Positions 41,821 to 50,345 of a DNA stretch of 64,000 nt are shown here, piece after piece (the stretch's first letter is position 1; each line of letters opens with the position of its first letter). Source of the stretch: Mucilaginibacter galii (GTDB taxonomy: Bacteria > Bacteroidota > Bacteroidia > Sphingobacteriales > Sphingobacteriaceae); NCBI RefSeq assembly GCF_014635825.1, contig NZ_BMDO01000005.1, forward strand, positions 186,001-250,000. The letters are read 5' to 3'. The position numbers were made by a program, and so were the translations under genes. The notes beneath the pieces are model-generated. The model had not been told where the DNA came from. It did not search any database and saw nothing but the letters and a program-made list of their open reading frames with translations.

Positions 41821-42603
41821 CTACGAATTACCAAACCCCTTCATGATACCGCGCTGCGAGCTTTGGATGAAGTTCAGGATCTCGTCGCGCTCGGCCGTTG
41901 GGCGAAAATCGGCTTCGATAATCTCCATGGCCTTGGTTACGTTGCTGTTCTTAACGAACATGGTACGGTATATATCCTGTATCTCGTTAATCTTTTCTTC
42001 GCTAAAGCCCCGGCGGCGTAAGCCTACCGAGTTTATACCTGCGTAAGAAAGGGGTTCGCGGGCAGCCTTTACATAAGGCGGAACATCTTTACGCACCAAA
42101 GAACCTCCGGTTACAAAGGCATGCGAACCTACGCTGCAAAACTGGTGAATAGCCACCATACCCGCCAGTACCACATAATTACCCACGGTAACGTGGCCTG
42201 CAATGGTGGTGTTATTAGAGAAAATGCAGTTATCGCCAATAACACAATCGTGCGCTACGTGGCAGTAAGCCATAATTAAGCAATTGCTGCCAATCTCGGT
42301 TTTCCAGTGGTCTTTAGTACCGCGGTTAATGGTAACGCATTCGCGAATGGTGGTATTATCGCCAATAACCGCTTGTGTATTTTCGCCCTTAAACTTTAAG
42401 TCTTGTGGTATGGCCGATATAACAGCACCCGGAAATATACGGCAGTTTTTGCCAATACGGGCGCCATCCATAATGGTAACATTTGATCCTATCCATGATC
42501 CTTCGCCAATTTCCACATCCTTATGGATGGTAACAAAAGGTTCAATCACGACGTTATCCGCAATTTTGGCCTGCGGATGGATATATGCTAATGGCTGGAT
42601 CAT
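41821..42603 (-). CDS. lpxA: UDP-N-acetylglucosamine O-acyltransferase
   Basis: This 260-residue left-handed beta-helix protein does the first step of lipid A synthesis, transferring an R-3-hydroxyacyl chain to UDP-GlcNAc. Hexapeptide repeats run through the first about 185 residues (IEPFVTIHKDVEIGEGSWIG, VIGDNTTIRECVTINRG), the catalytic His sits in CHVAHDCVIG, and the C-terminal helical part ends in SSQRGIMKGFGNS. It begins 3 nt after the lpxC-fabZ stop, so it is in the lpxD-lpxC/fabZ-lpxA operon. Confidence 0.96.
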   Translation of the reverse strand: MIQPLAYIHPQAKIADNVVIEPFVTIHKDVEIGEGSWIGSNVTIMDGARIGKNCRIFPGAVISAIPQDLKFKGENTQAVIGDNTTIRECVTINRGTKDHWKTEIGSNCLIMAYCHVAHDCVIGDNCIFSNNTTIAGHVTVGNYVVLAGMVAIHQFCSVGSHAFVTGGSLVRKDVPPYVKAAREPLSYAGINSVGLRRRGFSEEKINEIQDIYRTMFVKNSNVTKAMEIIEADFRPTAERDEILNFIQSSQRGIMKGFGNS

Positions 42604-42606
42604 GCG

Positions 42607-44004
42607 CTATTTATATTTTACAATTTGTGCCATTAGTTCGGCTTCAACAACTATTTTTTCGCCCACCATACCAATGCCTTTCATTTGGGCAATGCCACGG
42701 CGTATAGGCGCAATAAGGTCGCATCTAAAAATAAGGGTATCGCCCGGCAACACCTTATCTTTAAAACGGGCATTTTCTATTTTCAGGAACAAGGTAAGCC
42801 AATTTTCCGGATCGGGAACGGTATTTAATACCAATATACCACCGGTTTGTGCCATAGCCTCAATTTGCAGCACACCAGGCATTACCGGTGCACCCGGAAA
42901 GTGGCCCACAAAAAAGGGTTCGTTCATGGTAACAGCCTTTAAACCAACTACGTGGGTTTTGGTTAGTTCCAATATTTTGTCAACCAGCAGCATAGGCGGG
43001 CGGTGTGGCAAAATCTCCATGATCTGTACCGTATCGTAAACCGGCTTAGCGTTAGGGTTATACACCTTTACATGCTTGCGGCTGCGTTCTTTCTTAATTA
43101 AAGCTTTGATTTTTTTAGCAAAGGCTACGTTAGCAGCATGGCCCGGACGCGCTGCCATAATGTGACCACGCAACGGTACACCTACCAAAGCTAAATCGCC
43201 TATCATATCCAGCAGCTTGTGGCGGGCCGGCTCGTTTTGGTAACGCAGCTCTATATTGTTTAAGATGCCTTGCGGGGCAACGTCAATATCTTCCCGGTTA
43301 AACAGCTTGGCTAAATGTGCCAGCTCTTCGGCATCTACATGCTTATCAACTACTACAATGGCATTGTTAATATCGCCACCTTTAATGAGGTTATGCTTCA
43401 TCAGCATTTCCAACTCATGCAAAAAGCAAAAAGTGCGGCAGCTGGCCACTTCTTTTTTAAACTCGGCAATAGAAGAGATGGTAGCATGTTGTGTACCCAA
43501 AACCGGCGAGTTATAGTCTACCATACAGGTAAAGCGGTAGTCGTCATCCAAAGGCATGGCCACCATTTCTACCTTACGGTCGGTTTCAGAATAATGTATA
43601 TTGTAGGGGATGTGATAATATTCGCGGTCGGCGTCCTGTTCCTGGTAACCTGCTTCGAGCAAAGCATCCACAAACGGCATCGAGCTGCCATCCATAATTG
43701 GTGTTTCGGGGCCGTCAAGGTCAACCAATACATTGTCGAACTCAAGGCCTACCAACGCAGCCAGCACATGCTCTACAGTACTCACGCTGGCGCCATTTTG
43801 GGTAAGGGTGGTGCCTCTCGAAGTATCGGTCACGTTGTCAACGTCTGCATCAATAATTGGGCTGCCTTCCAGGTCTACCCGTCTGAATTTGAATCCGTGA
43901 TTTTCGGGTGCCGGGTTAAAGGTCATGGTAACCCGTTCGCCGGTATGCAGCCCTGTACCCGATACGGCAACCGGGGCTTTAATGGTTCTTTGCTTTACGT
44001 TCAT
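42607..44004 (-). CDS. lpxC/fabZ: Bifunctional LpxC deacetylase / FabZ dehydratase
   Basis: This 465-residue fusion joins two enzymes, a Bacteroidota trait. Residues about 1-300 are LpxC, which deacetylates UDP-3-O-acyl-GlcNAc (committed lipid A step), with zinc ligands in STVEHVLAAL (His) and HKLLDMIGDLAL (His, Asp). Residues about 315-465 are FabZ, a 3-hydroxyacyl-ACP dehydratase, with GHFPGAPVMPGVLQIEAMAQ (catalytic His and Glu). ATG 44004 (MNVKQRTIK) is chosen: it lies 16 nt after the lpxD stop, and a longer frame overlaps lpxD. Confidence 0.96.
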   Translation of the reverse strand: MNVKQRTIKAPVAVSGTGLHTGERVTMTFNPAPENHGFKFRRVDLEGSPIIDADVDNVTDTSRGTTLTQNGASVSTVEHVLAALVGLEFDNVLVDLDGPETPIMDGSSMPFVDALLEAGYQEQDADREYYHIPYNIHYSETDRKVEMVAMPLDDDYRFTCMVDYNSPVLGTQHATISSIAEFKKEVASCRTFCFLHELEMLMKHNLIKGGDINNAIVVVDKHVDAEELAHLAKLFNREDIDVAPQGILNNIELRYQNEPARHKLLDMIGDLALVGVPLRGHIMAARPGHAANVAFAKKIKALIKKERSRKHVKVYNPNAKPVYDTVQIMEILPHRPPMLLVDKILELTKTHVVGLKAVTMNEPFFVGHFPGAPVMPGVLQIEAMAQTGGILVLNTVPDPENWLTLFLKIENARFKDKVLPGDTLIFRCDLIAPIRRGIAQMKGIGMVGEKIVVEAELMAQIVKYK

Positions 44005-44020
44005 ATACTTGGTCAGCTGC

Positions 44021-45073
44021 TCAGTGGATAATTTCCTGCTTATTGCGCAGCTCAGCAATAGTTTTTTCTAATTCGTCTATTCGTTTTTTGAGTTCGGGCA
44101 ACTGGTGTACAATTAGCTGCGAACGTAAAAAGCCCTGGTAGGGTTGCACAAGCACTCCACCCCACTTTTTCCCTTCTTCTTCAATACTTTTATTCACACC
44201 TGTTTGCGCCTGTATTTGTGTGCCCTTAGCAATGCTAATATGGCCAACCACACCTACCTGCCCACCCATAATAACGTTTTCGCCAATTTTGGTACTGCCC
44301 GATATACCGGTTTGAGCGGCGATAACGGTATTGGCACCAACCTCGGCGTTGTGTGCTATCTGTATCAGGTTATCCAGCTTTACACCTTTGTGTATCACGG
44401 TAGAACCCATAGTAGCCCGGTCAATAGTAGTATTGGCGCCAATTTCTACATCGTCTTCAATAACTACGTTGCCTATCTGGCTTATTTTATTGTAGGTACC
44501 GGTAGCTGTAGGTGCAAACCCAAAACCGTCGCTGCCTATAACCGCACCTGCATGAATAATTACATTATTACCTACCACGCAATCGGCGTATATTTTAGCA
44601 CCCGCAAATAAGGTTACATTATCGCCCAAAATTACATTATCTCCCACATAACTGTTAGGATATATTTTGCAATTATTACCCACTTTGGCTTCGGTGCCAA
44701 TATAAGCAAAAGCACCGATGTAAGCATTTTGACCAATAACCGCCGATGGGTTAATAAAGGAGGGTTGCTCTATGCCTGTTTTGTTGAGTTTTAATGTGTT
44801 ATATTTTTCGAGCAATACCGAAAAAGCACTGTATGCATTCTCTACTCTTATAAGCGTAGCCTTAACCGGCTCAGTAAGCACCAGGCTATTGTTTACAATT
44901 ACCACTGATGCCTGCGTATGGTACAGAAACTGCTCATACTTAGGATTGGCTAAAAATGACAATGCACCTGCCGAAGCCTCTTCTATCTTAGCCAGCTTAC
45001 TGATGGTGACCGTTGGGTCGCCTTCAATACTTCCATTCAGCATCAAGCCTATATCCTGTGCGGTAAATTGCAT
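44021..45073 (-). CDS. lpxD: UDP-3-O-(3-hydroxyacyl)glucosamine N-acyltransferase
   Basis: This 350-residue enzyme adds the second hydroxyacyl chain after LpxC. The N-terminal uridine-binding domain (about 1-100, ISKLAKIEEASAGALSFLAN) is followed by a beta-helix of hexapeptide repeats with QIAHNAEVGANTVI (catalytic His), then a C-terminal helix (LPELKKRIDELEKTIAEL). It is the first gene of the lipid A cluster and has a promoter directly before its start. Confidence 0.96.
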   Translation of the reverse strand: MQFTAQDIGLMLNGSIEGDPTVTISKLAKIEEASAGALSFLANPKYEQFLYHTQASVVIVNNSLVLTEPVKATLIRVENAYSAFSVLLEKYNTLKLNKTGIEQPSFINPSAVIGQNAYIGAFAYIGTEAKVGNNCKIYPNSYVGDNVILGDNVTLFAGAKIYADCVVGNNVIIHAGAVIGSDGFGFAPTATGTYNKISQIGNVVIEDDVEIGANTTIDRATMGSTVIHKGVKLDNLIQIAHNAEVGANTVIAAQTGISGSTKIGENVIMGGQVGVVGHISIAKGTQIQAQTGVNKSIEEEGKKWGGVLVQPYQGFLRSQLIVHQLPELKKRIDELEKTIAELRNKQEIIH

Positions 45074-45077
45074 CGGG

Positions 45078-45108
45078 CAAATTTAAAGGTTAAAAGTTAA
45101 GCAACAAA
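45078..45108 (-). promoter_or_regulatory. Promoter of the lpxD operon
   Basis: On the minus strand the -7 box TAAATTTG is at 45085-45078 and -33 TTTG at 45108-45105, with an exact 19-nt spacer. The box ends 4 nt before ATG 45073, so the mRNA may be leaderless. Confidence 0.75.
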
Positions 45109-45130
45109 TTATAAACATAGTGTTAACAGG

Positions 45131-46357
45131 CTATATTAAATCTTTAGTATAGCAAAAGATATATTTTTCTACAGTTTTGGCCAAAGCCTCCAAATTTGAG
45201 TTGTCGCTGGCTGTAGTAATATCCTTTATCGTGCCACCTTTCATAAGTATTTTTATATCTGTATCTCCTACTTTATAAGCATTGTTACTTATGGTATCTG
45301 TAAAGACGAAATAACCGGCATCTTCGAAACAGATATGATACTTTTCCATCGCTTTTTGGCGTAGTTCTTCAACCCTAAAGGCATCAGGTTTGGTGTTGGT
45401 AATATCTACATGGTATAAACGCCGCTGTATAAAGCTTTCGCATAACCTGGCTAAAACCGTGTCGGTATGGCGCGTCCAAACCTTAACGGCCGACATTACA
45501 TCCGTGTCATCCAAACAGGTAAAGGTTTCTATATGATGCTCTTCGTGCTCAAACTGTTCCTTTGTGATGCTATTGACCAGGAAATGGTTTAATGCCGGTG
45601 TAGAAAAAAGTTGTTCGCCCTTTAAAGACAGCTCCCGGGCACGCTGTAATATCTTACCCAGCATTTGCTCTCCCGAGGTTACGGTTTTGTGCAAATACAC
45701 CTGCCAGTACATTAAACGGCGGGCCACCAAAAACTTCTCAATGGAGTAAATACCCTTTTCTTCTACCACAATGGTATCGTTCACCACGTTCAGCATTTTA
45801 ATAATGCGTTCGGAGCTGATTACTCCCTCAGATACTCCTGTATAGAAGCTATCGCGGTTCAGGTAATCTAACCGGTCCATATCCAGCTGGCTCGATACCA
45901 GTTGATGCAGGAACCTTTTAGGGTAAGTGTCGTTAAAAATGTGGATAGCCATGGTGAGCGTTCCATTGAAAACGACGTTAAGCCGGTTCATGAGCAGGGT
46001 AGAAATATCCTCATGATCAATACCCTGTACAATGTTTTTTTCGAGCGCATGCGAAAATGGGCCGTGGCCAATATCATGCAGCAAAATGGCAATCATAACG
46101 GCTTCCTGTTCTTCGGTGGTGAGCTCCTGGCCCTTATCTGTCAGGGTATTTATGGCCAAACTCATAAGGTGCATAGCACCCAATGCATGATGAAAACGTG
46201 AATGCAGGGCGCCGGGATAAACCAAATGCGTCATGCCCAATTGTTTGATGTAGCGCAGCCGCTGAAAATAGGGATGCTCTATCAGGTCAAAAACCAGTTC
46301 GGTGGGTATGCTGATGAATCCGTAAACCGGATCGTTGATGATTTTTTTCTTATTCAA
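45131..46357 (-). CDS. HD-domain phosphohydrolase (dGTPase-like)
   Basis: This 408-residue cytoplasmic protein of the HD superfamily contains a Bacteroidota-typical block KIINDPVYGFISIP, the pair of His in YPGALHSRFHHALG, and the HD dyad ILLHDIGHGPFSHALE. SAMHD1/dGTPase-like members hydrolyse nucleoside triphosphates; the substrate here is not certain. It lies just upstream of lpxD and is divergent from porX, an arrangement I recall as common in the group. Confidence 0.87.
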   Translation of the reverse strand: MNKKKIINDPVYGFISIPTELVFDLIEHPYFQRLRYIKQLGMTHLVYPGALHSRFHHALGAMHLMSLAINTLTDKGQELTTEEQEAVMIAILLHDIGHGPFSHALEKNIVQGIDHEDISTLLMNRLNVVFNGTLTMAIHIFNDTYPKRFLHQLVSSQLDMDRLDYLNRDSFYTGVSEGVISSERIIKMLNVVNDTIVVEEKGIYSIEKFLVARRLMYWQVYLHKTVTSGEQMLGKILQRARELSLKGEQLFSTPALNHFLVNSITKEQFEHEEHHIETFTCLDDTDVMSAVKVWTRHTDTVLARLCESFIQRRLYHVDITNTKPDAFRVEELRQKAMEKYHICFEDAGYFVFTDTISNNAYKVGDTDIKILMKGGTIKDITTASDNSNLEALAKTVEKYIFCYTKDLI

Positions 46358-46498
46358 GCCTAATGCTTTATGGTTTGCAAAAGTGTTAAATTAACGTAAG
46401 CTATAAAGTATAAATTTGTTATTTTTTGTTAAGACGCTATAAATTTGACAACAAAACGGTAGGTTAGAAGTTATAATTTGAACATATATTAAGATACC

Positions 46499-48049
46499 AT
46501 GCAAGAAACTACCATACTTTGGGCCGACGACGAAATTGATTTACTCAGACCTCATATTTTATTTTTAAACGAAAAAGGCTATAAAGTTAAAACGGTAACC
46601 AATGGATCTGATGCGCTGGAAGCTTTTCGCGCCGATTATTATGACCTTGTTTTTTTGGATGAAAATATGCCGGGCTTAACCGGACTGGAGACTCTTACCC
46701 AAATAAAGGCTATTAATGCCGATGTGCCTATCGTGCTCATTACCAAGAATGAAGAAGAGCCTATGATGGAAGATGCCATTGGTTCTAAAATAGATGATTA
46801 TTTGATTAAGCCGGTTAACCCTAAGCAAATATTGCTTACCATAAAAAAACTGACCGAGAACAAGCGCCTGGTTACTGAAAAAACAACCATGGCTTACCAG
46901 CAGGATTTCAGACAGTTGGGCATGACCCTGAACGATAATTTAAGTTACCAGGAATGGGTAGATGTTTATAAAAAACTTATTTACTGGGAGCTGGAACTGG
47001 AGAAGCTGGAAGATGCCGGTATGCACGAAATACTAACCCTGCAAAAGGCCGAAGCCAACGTACAGTTTTGTAAGTACATAGAAAAGAACTATATCAGCTG
47101 GTTAAAAACGCCCGAAAATGCACCATTGTTATCGCACCAATTGGTTAAACAAAAAGTGTTTAACAAAATGGATAGCACCCCGGTGTTCTTCATTTTGATA
47201 GATAACTTGCGTTATGATCAGTTCAAGATCATTAACCCTATTATTTCAGAGTACTTCCGTATGGAAGAAGAAGATACTTATTACAGTATTTTACCTACTG
47301 CCACACAATATGCCCGTAATGCTATTTTTGCCGGTCTGATGCCGCTGGATATGGAGAAACGTTTCCCTGGCATGTGGCAAAACGATGAAGACGAAGGTGG
47401 AAAGAACCTGCATGAAGAGGCTTTTTTGGCCGATAATATTAAACGTACTTTACGTAAAGACTGCAAGTTTTCATACCACAAAATACTGAACATTGATGAA
47501 GGTCGCTCGCTGAACGATTCAGTGAATAACCTGATGAAAAATGAGCTGAACGTAGTGGTGTATAATTTTGTGGATATGCTATCGCATGCCCGTACCGATA
47601 TGCAGATGATACGCGAACTGGCCAGCGATGATGCCGCTTACCGCTCGTTAACCTTGTCATGGTTTGAGCACTCGCCGTTATTAGATTTATTGAAGTTTCT
47701 TTCTACCAAGCAAGTGAAGGTAGTTATCACAACTGACCATGGTACCATTCGCGTAAAAAACCCTAGCAAGATCATTGGTGATAAGAACACGAACACCAAC
47801 CTGCGTTACAAACAAGGTAAAAACCTGAACTTTAACGCCAAAGATGTATTGCACATTCGTAACCCGCACGATGCCATGCTGCCTAAGCTGCATGTAAGTT
47901 CAAGTTTTGTATTTGCCAAGGGCGATAGCTACTTTGTGTACCCTAACAATTATAACCACTTTATGAACTTTTATAACGAAACCTTCCAGCATGGTGGTAT
48001 TTCGTTAGAAGAAATGATCATACCGGTGGTAACTTACGTGTCGAAGTAA
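46499..48049 (+). CDS. porX: PorX-type response regulator with PglZ domain
   Basis: This 516-residue protein has an N-terminal receiver (ADDEIDLL; phosphoacceptor D54 in VFLDENMPG; LITKNEE; KPVNPKQ). After a helical linker it has a PglZ-type alkaline-phosphatase-like domain from about 205 (FFILIDNLRYDQF, SILPTATQYARNAIFAGLM with the nucleophilic Thr, NFVDMLSHAR, VITTDHGTIRV). This two-part architecture is that of PorX, which with kinase PorY controls the type IX secretion system in Porphyromonas and relatives and hydrolyses nucleotide substrates. No T9SS genes are in the window. Confidence 0.93.
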   Translation: MQETTILWADDEIDLLRPHILFLNEKGYKVKTVTNGSDALEAFRADYYDLVFLDENMPGLTGLETLTQIKAINADVPIVLITKNEEEPMMEDAIGSKIDDYLIKPVNPKQILLTIKKLTENKRLVTEKTTMAYQQDFRQLGMTLNDNLSYQEWVDVYKKLIYWELELEKLEDAGMHEILTLQKAEANVQFCKYIEKNYISWLKTPENAPLLSHQLVKQKVFNKMDSTPVFFILIDNLRYDQFKIINPIISEYFRMEEEDTYYSILPTATQYARNAIFAGLMPLDMEKRFPGMWQNDEDEGGKNLHEEAFLADNIKRTLRKDCKFSYHKILNIDEGRSLNDSVNNLMKNELNVVVYNFVDMLSHARTDMQMIRELASDDAAYRSLTLSWFEHSPLLDLLKFLSTKQVKVVITTDHGTIRVKNPSKIIGDKNTNTNLRYKQGKNLNFNAKDVLHIRNPHDAMLPKLHVSSSFVFAKGDSYFVYPNNYNHFMNFYNETFQHGGISLEEMIIPVVTYVSK

Positions 48050-48055
48050 AATTTG

Positions 48056-48063
48056 TATATTTG
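48056..48063 (+). promoter_or_regulatory. -7 box of the toxin-antitoxin operon (TATATTTG)
   Basis: TATATTTG ends 3 nt before ATG 48067. An upstream in-frame TTG at 48061 lies inside the box and cannot be the start. A leaderless mRNA is predicted. Confidence 0.6.
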
Positions 48064-48066
48064 GGT

Positions 48067-48264
48067 ATGGTAGTGGAAATTAAAAGCACAGATACGCCAC
48101 AAGAAGTGGATAAAAAGCTTCAGGCTATTATGCAAGCAAGTGAACAGAAGCAGTTGATCGCAGCTAATGAGCGCAGAGAAAGATTGATGAAATGTTTTGG
48201 CGCCATAAAATCTGACTTAGACCCGTTAGAAATACAAAAACAGTTACGGAGTGAATGGGATTAA
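48067..48264 (+). CDS. Putative antitoxin of a PIN-toxin pair
   Basis: This 65-residue, mostly helical acidic protein (QEVDKKLQAIMQASEQK, then LIAANERRERLMKCFGAIKS) ends in QLRSEWD. Small helical proteins with a C-terminal EWD-like tail commonly precede PIN-domain toxins and neutralise them. No DNA-binding fold is evident, unlike many VapB antitoxins. Its last 14 nt overlap the toxin start, so the two are translationally coupled. Function is inferred from that context. Confidence 0.7.
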   Translation: MVVEIKSTDTPQEVDKKLQAIMQASEQKQLIAANERRERLMKCFGAIKSDLDPLEIQKQLRSEWD

Positions 48265-48631
48265 ATTACTGGTAGATAGTAACATTGCTATCTACTTTCT
48301 TTTGGGGTATAATGATGTTCAAAAATATTTCTTTGAATCACAAACCGGCTTGTCTTTCATATCTGAATTAGAGCTTTTGTCTAACCCCTACTTTAAAGAA
48401 CAGGAATTTGAAAGTGTAAGGTATCTAATATCTCAACACGACGTAATAGCTTACCAACCCGAACTAAAAGAGATCATAATAAATATTCGTTCAAAAAAGA
48501 AAGTTAAAATTCCGGATGCAATCATTGCTGCAACGGCCATTTACCTCAATGTTCCATTAGTATCGGCCGATAAAGGTTTTCATGGTATTGACGGTTTAGA
48601 TTTGATTTTACATGACCCCGCCAGTAAATAA
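48251..48631 (+). CDS. PIN-domain ribonuclease toxin (VapC-like)
   Basis: This 126-residue protein has PIN-fold residues: the first acidic residue in LLVDSNIAIYFLLG, Glu in FISELELLSN, and the Asp pair in IPDAIIAATAIY and VSADKGF. PIN toxins are Mg2+-dependent RNases that cut tRNA or rRNA. It starts at GTG 48251 inside the antitoxin gene, because an ATG at 48255 is out of frame. Its end overlaps tsaE by 20 nt, which ties a toxin to an essential tRNA-modification gene. Confidence 0.82.
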   Translation: MNGIKLLVDSNIAIYFLLGYNDVQKYFFESQTGLSFISELELLSNPYFKEQEFESVRYLISQHDVIAYQPELKEIIINIRSKKKVKIPDAIIAATAIYLNVPLVSADKGFHGIDGLDLILHDPASK

Positions 48632-49043
48632 TTTATCTATTGCCGCTCTTGCTGAGCTTCCTGCTGCTGCCCAGTCCTTGCTTAACTTTGCCGGCGATCA
48701 AAAAATTTTTTTGTTCTATGGCGATATGGGGGCGGGTAAAACTACTTTCATCAAAGCATTATGTGAACAATTAGGTGTAAAAGAACCCGTTACCAGCCCT
48801 ACATTCTCTATTGTAAATGAGTATATGGGCAGCACTGCTCAAGTATATCATTTTGATTTTTACCGTTTGAAGAGTCAGGACGAAGCGCTGGATATGGGTT
48901 ATGAAGAATACTTTTATTCGGGCAATTATTGCCTGATAGAGTGGCCCGAAAAAATACCCGATCTGTTGCCCCATCATTACATCAAAGTGAGTATAACGTT
49001 GCAAGAGCAACAAAGCAGGCTGTTCACCTTTGAAAGTATTTAA
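48612..49043 (+). CDS. tsaE: tRNA threonylcarbamoyladenosine biosynthesis protein TsaE
   Basis: This 143-residue ATPase is part of the TsaBDE complex that makes t6A37 on ANN-reading tRNAs. It has Walker A GDMGAGKTT at 37-45, VTSPTFSIVNEY and the acidic YHFDFYRL and IEWPEK segments. The start ATG 48612 overlaps the PIN gene by 20 nt, so expression may depend on reading through the toxin gene. Length is normal. Confidence 0.94.
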   Translation: MTPPVNNLSIAALAELPAAAQSLLNFAGDQKIFLFYGDMGAGKTTFIKALCEQLGVKEPVTSPTFSIVNEYMGSTAQVYHFDFYRLKSQDEALDMGYEEYFYSGNYCLIEWPEKIPDLLPHHYIKVSITLQEQQSRLFTFESI

Positions 49044-49055
49044 CCATCGTTTGTG

Positions 49056-49063
49056 TAAATTTG
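49056..49063 (+). promoter_or_regulatory. -7 box of the alanine dehydrogenase gene (TAAATTTG)
   Basis: TAAATTTG matches the consensus, 50 nt upstream of ATG 49114. Confidence 0.5.
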
Positions 49064-49113
49064 CTTATCTTCATCAGCCTTATTGAGGGGCAGAGATTGA
49101 AATATATTGAGAT

Positions 49114-50340
49114 ATGAGTTCAGGGTTATATAGTGGATTTTCGGATGTGGCCAAACAAGCCATGATGCAACCACAGGAATCGATGCTGGAAACCAAAAGC
49201 AAAAAAAACAAGCTTTATATTGGTATTCCGCGCGAGATCTCTTTCCAGGAAAACCGTATTACCTTAACCCCGCTTTCGGTAGCCTTACTGGTAAATAACG
49301 GGCACGATGTATTGCTGGAAACCAATGCCGGTAAAGCCGCTAACTTTTTAGATAACCATTATAGCGAGCAGGGTGCACAAATTGTGTACGATATAAAAAA
49401 GGTTTACGAAGCCGACATTATCATTAAAGTAGCGCCGCCCACCATGGCAGAAATTGAAATGATGAAGCCAGGCCAGATACTCATCTCTACCCTTCAAATC
49501 TCTACCCTAAAAGCAGATTGCCTGCAGGCGCTCATCAATAAAAAAATAACCGCACTTTCTTTCGAACATCTGCGCGATGAAGGCAATGTATTGAGCGTGG
49601 TACGCGCCATGAGCGAAATTGTGGGTGCCACCTCTATATCAATAGCAGCAGAATACCTGAGCAATGTTTTTGGCGGAAAGGGCTTAATGCTGGGAGGCAT
49701 AACCGGTGTGCCACCAACCGAAATTGTAATTTTAGGTGCAGGTACCGTGGGCGAATATGCTGCGCGTACAGCTATTTCTTTAGGTGCCGAGGTAAAGGTG
49801 TTTGACCCTTCTATTTACAAGCTACGTAGATTGCAGAATAACATCGGCAGCCGGGTATTTACTTCGGTTATACAGCCTATCGTATTAGAGAAAGCAATAA
49901 CCACTTGCGATGTGGTTATTGGTGCCATGCGTACCGAGGATGGCTACAGTCCGTGCATTGTGAGCGAAGAAACCGTTAGCCGGATGAAACCAAATTCGGT
50001 GATCATTGATGTGAGTATAGACCAAGGCGGCTGTTTTGAAACGTCGGAAGTTACCAATCATACACACCCGGTGTTTACCAAATACGAGGTGATTCATTAC
50101 TGTGTGCCTAATATTGCCTCAAGGGTGGCACGTACTGCCACTTACGCATTAACCAATATTTTTACGCCTATTTTGTTGGATATTGGCGAAAAAGGTGGTA
50201 TCAACAACTTAATTTGGCAAAAGACGGGTGTGCGTAACGCCGTATACATTTACCACGGCCAGCTAACTAACAAGTACCTTGGCGAACGTTTTAACATTCC
50301 GTGTAAAGATCTTGATCTGCTTATTGTAGCTAACCGGTAG
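49114..50340 (+). CDS. ald: Alanine dehydrogenase
   Basis: This 408-residue enzyme of the alanine dehydrogenase/PntA family interconverts L-alanine and pyruvate plus ammonia with NAD(H). It has IGIPREISFQENRITLTP near the N-terminus, VSMSE-like RAMSEIVGATSISIAAEYLS, the nucleotide motif VILGAGTVGEYAARTA (about 207-222) and a C-terminal VYIYHGQLTNKYLGERF. Its N-terminal 30 residues are an extension relative to the bacterial 370-residue enzyme, and it is of the Bacteroidota length class. A saccharopine-type or transhydrogenase function is less likely. Confidence 0.88.
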   Translation: MSSGLYSGFSDVAKQAMMQPQESMLETKSKKNKLYIGIPREISFQENRITLTPLSVALLVNNGHDVLLETNAGKAANFLDNHYSEQGAQIVYDIKKVYEADIIIKVAPPTMAEIEMMKPGQILISTLQISTLKADCLQALINKKITALSFEHLRDEGNVLSVVRAMSEIVGATSISIAAEYLSNVFGGKGLMLGGITGVPPTEIVILGAGTVGEYAARTAISLGAEVKVFDPSIYKLRRLQNNIGSRVFTSVIQPIVLEKAITTCDVVIGAMRTEDGYSPCIVSEETVSRMKPNSVIIDVSIDQGGCFETSEVTNHTHPVFTKYEVIHYCVPNIASRVARTATYALTNIFTPILLDIGEKGGINNLIWQKTGVRNAVYIYHGQLTNKYLGERFNIPCKDLDLLIVANR

Positions 50341-50345
50341 GGAAA

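Noticed and set aside
43315..44031. Long plus-strand frame of 238 codons, and another at 42284-43039
   Set aside because: Both lie opposite lpxC-fabZ and lpxA, which have full catalytic motifs. The antisense translations look like composition effects.
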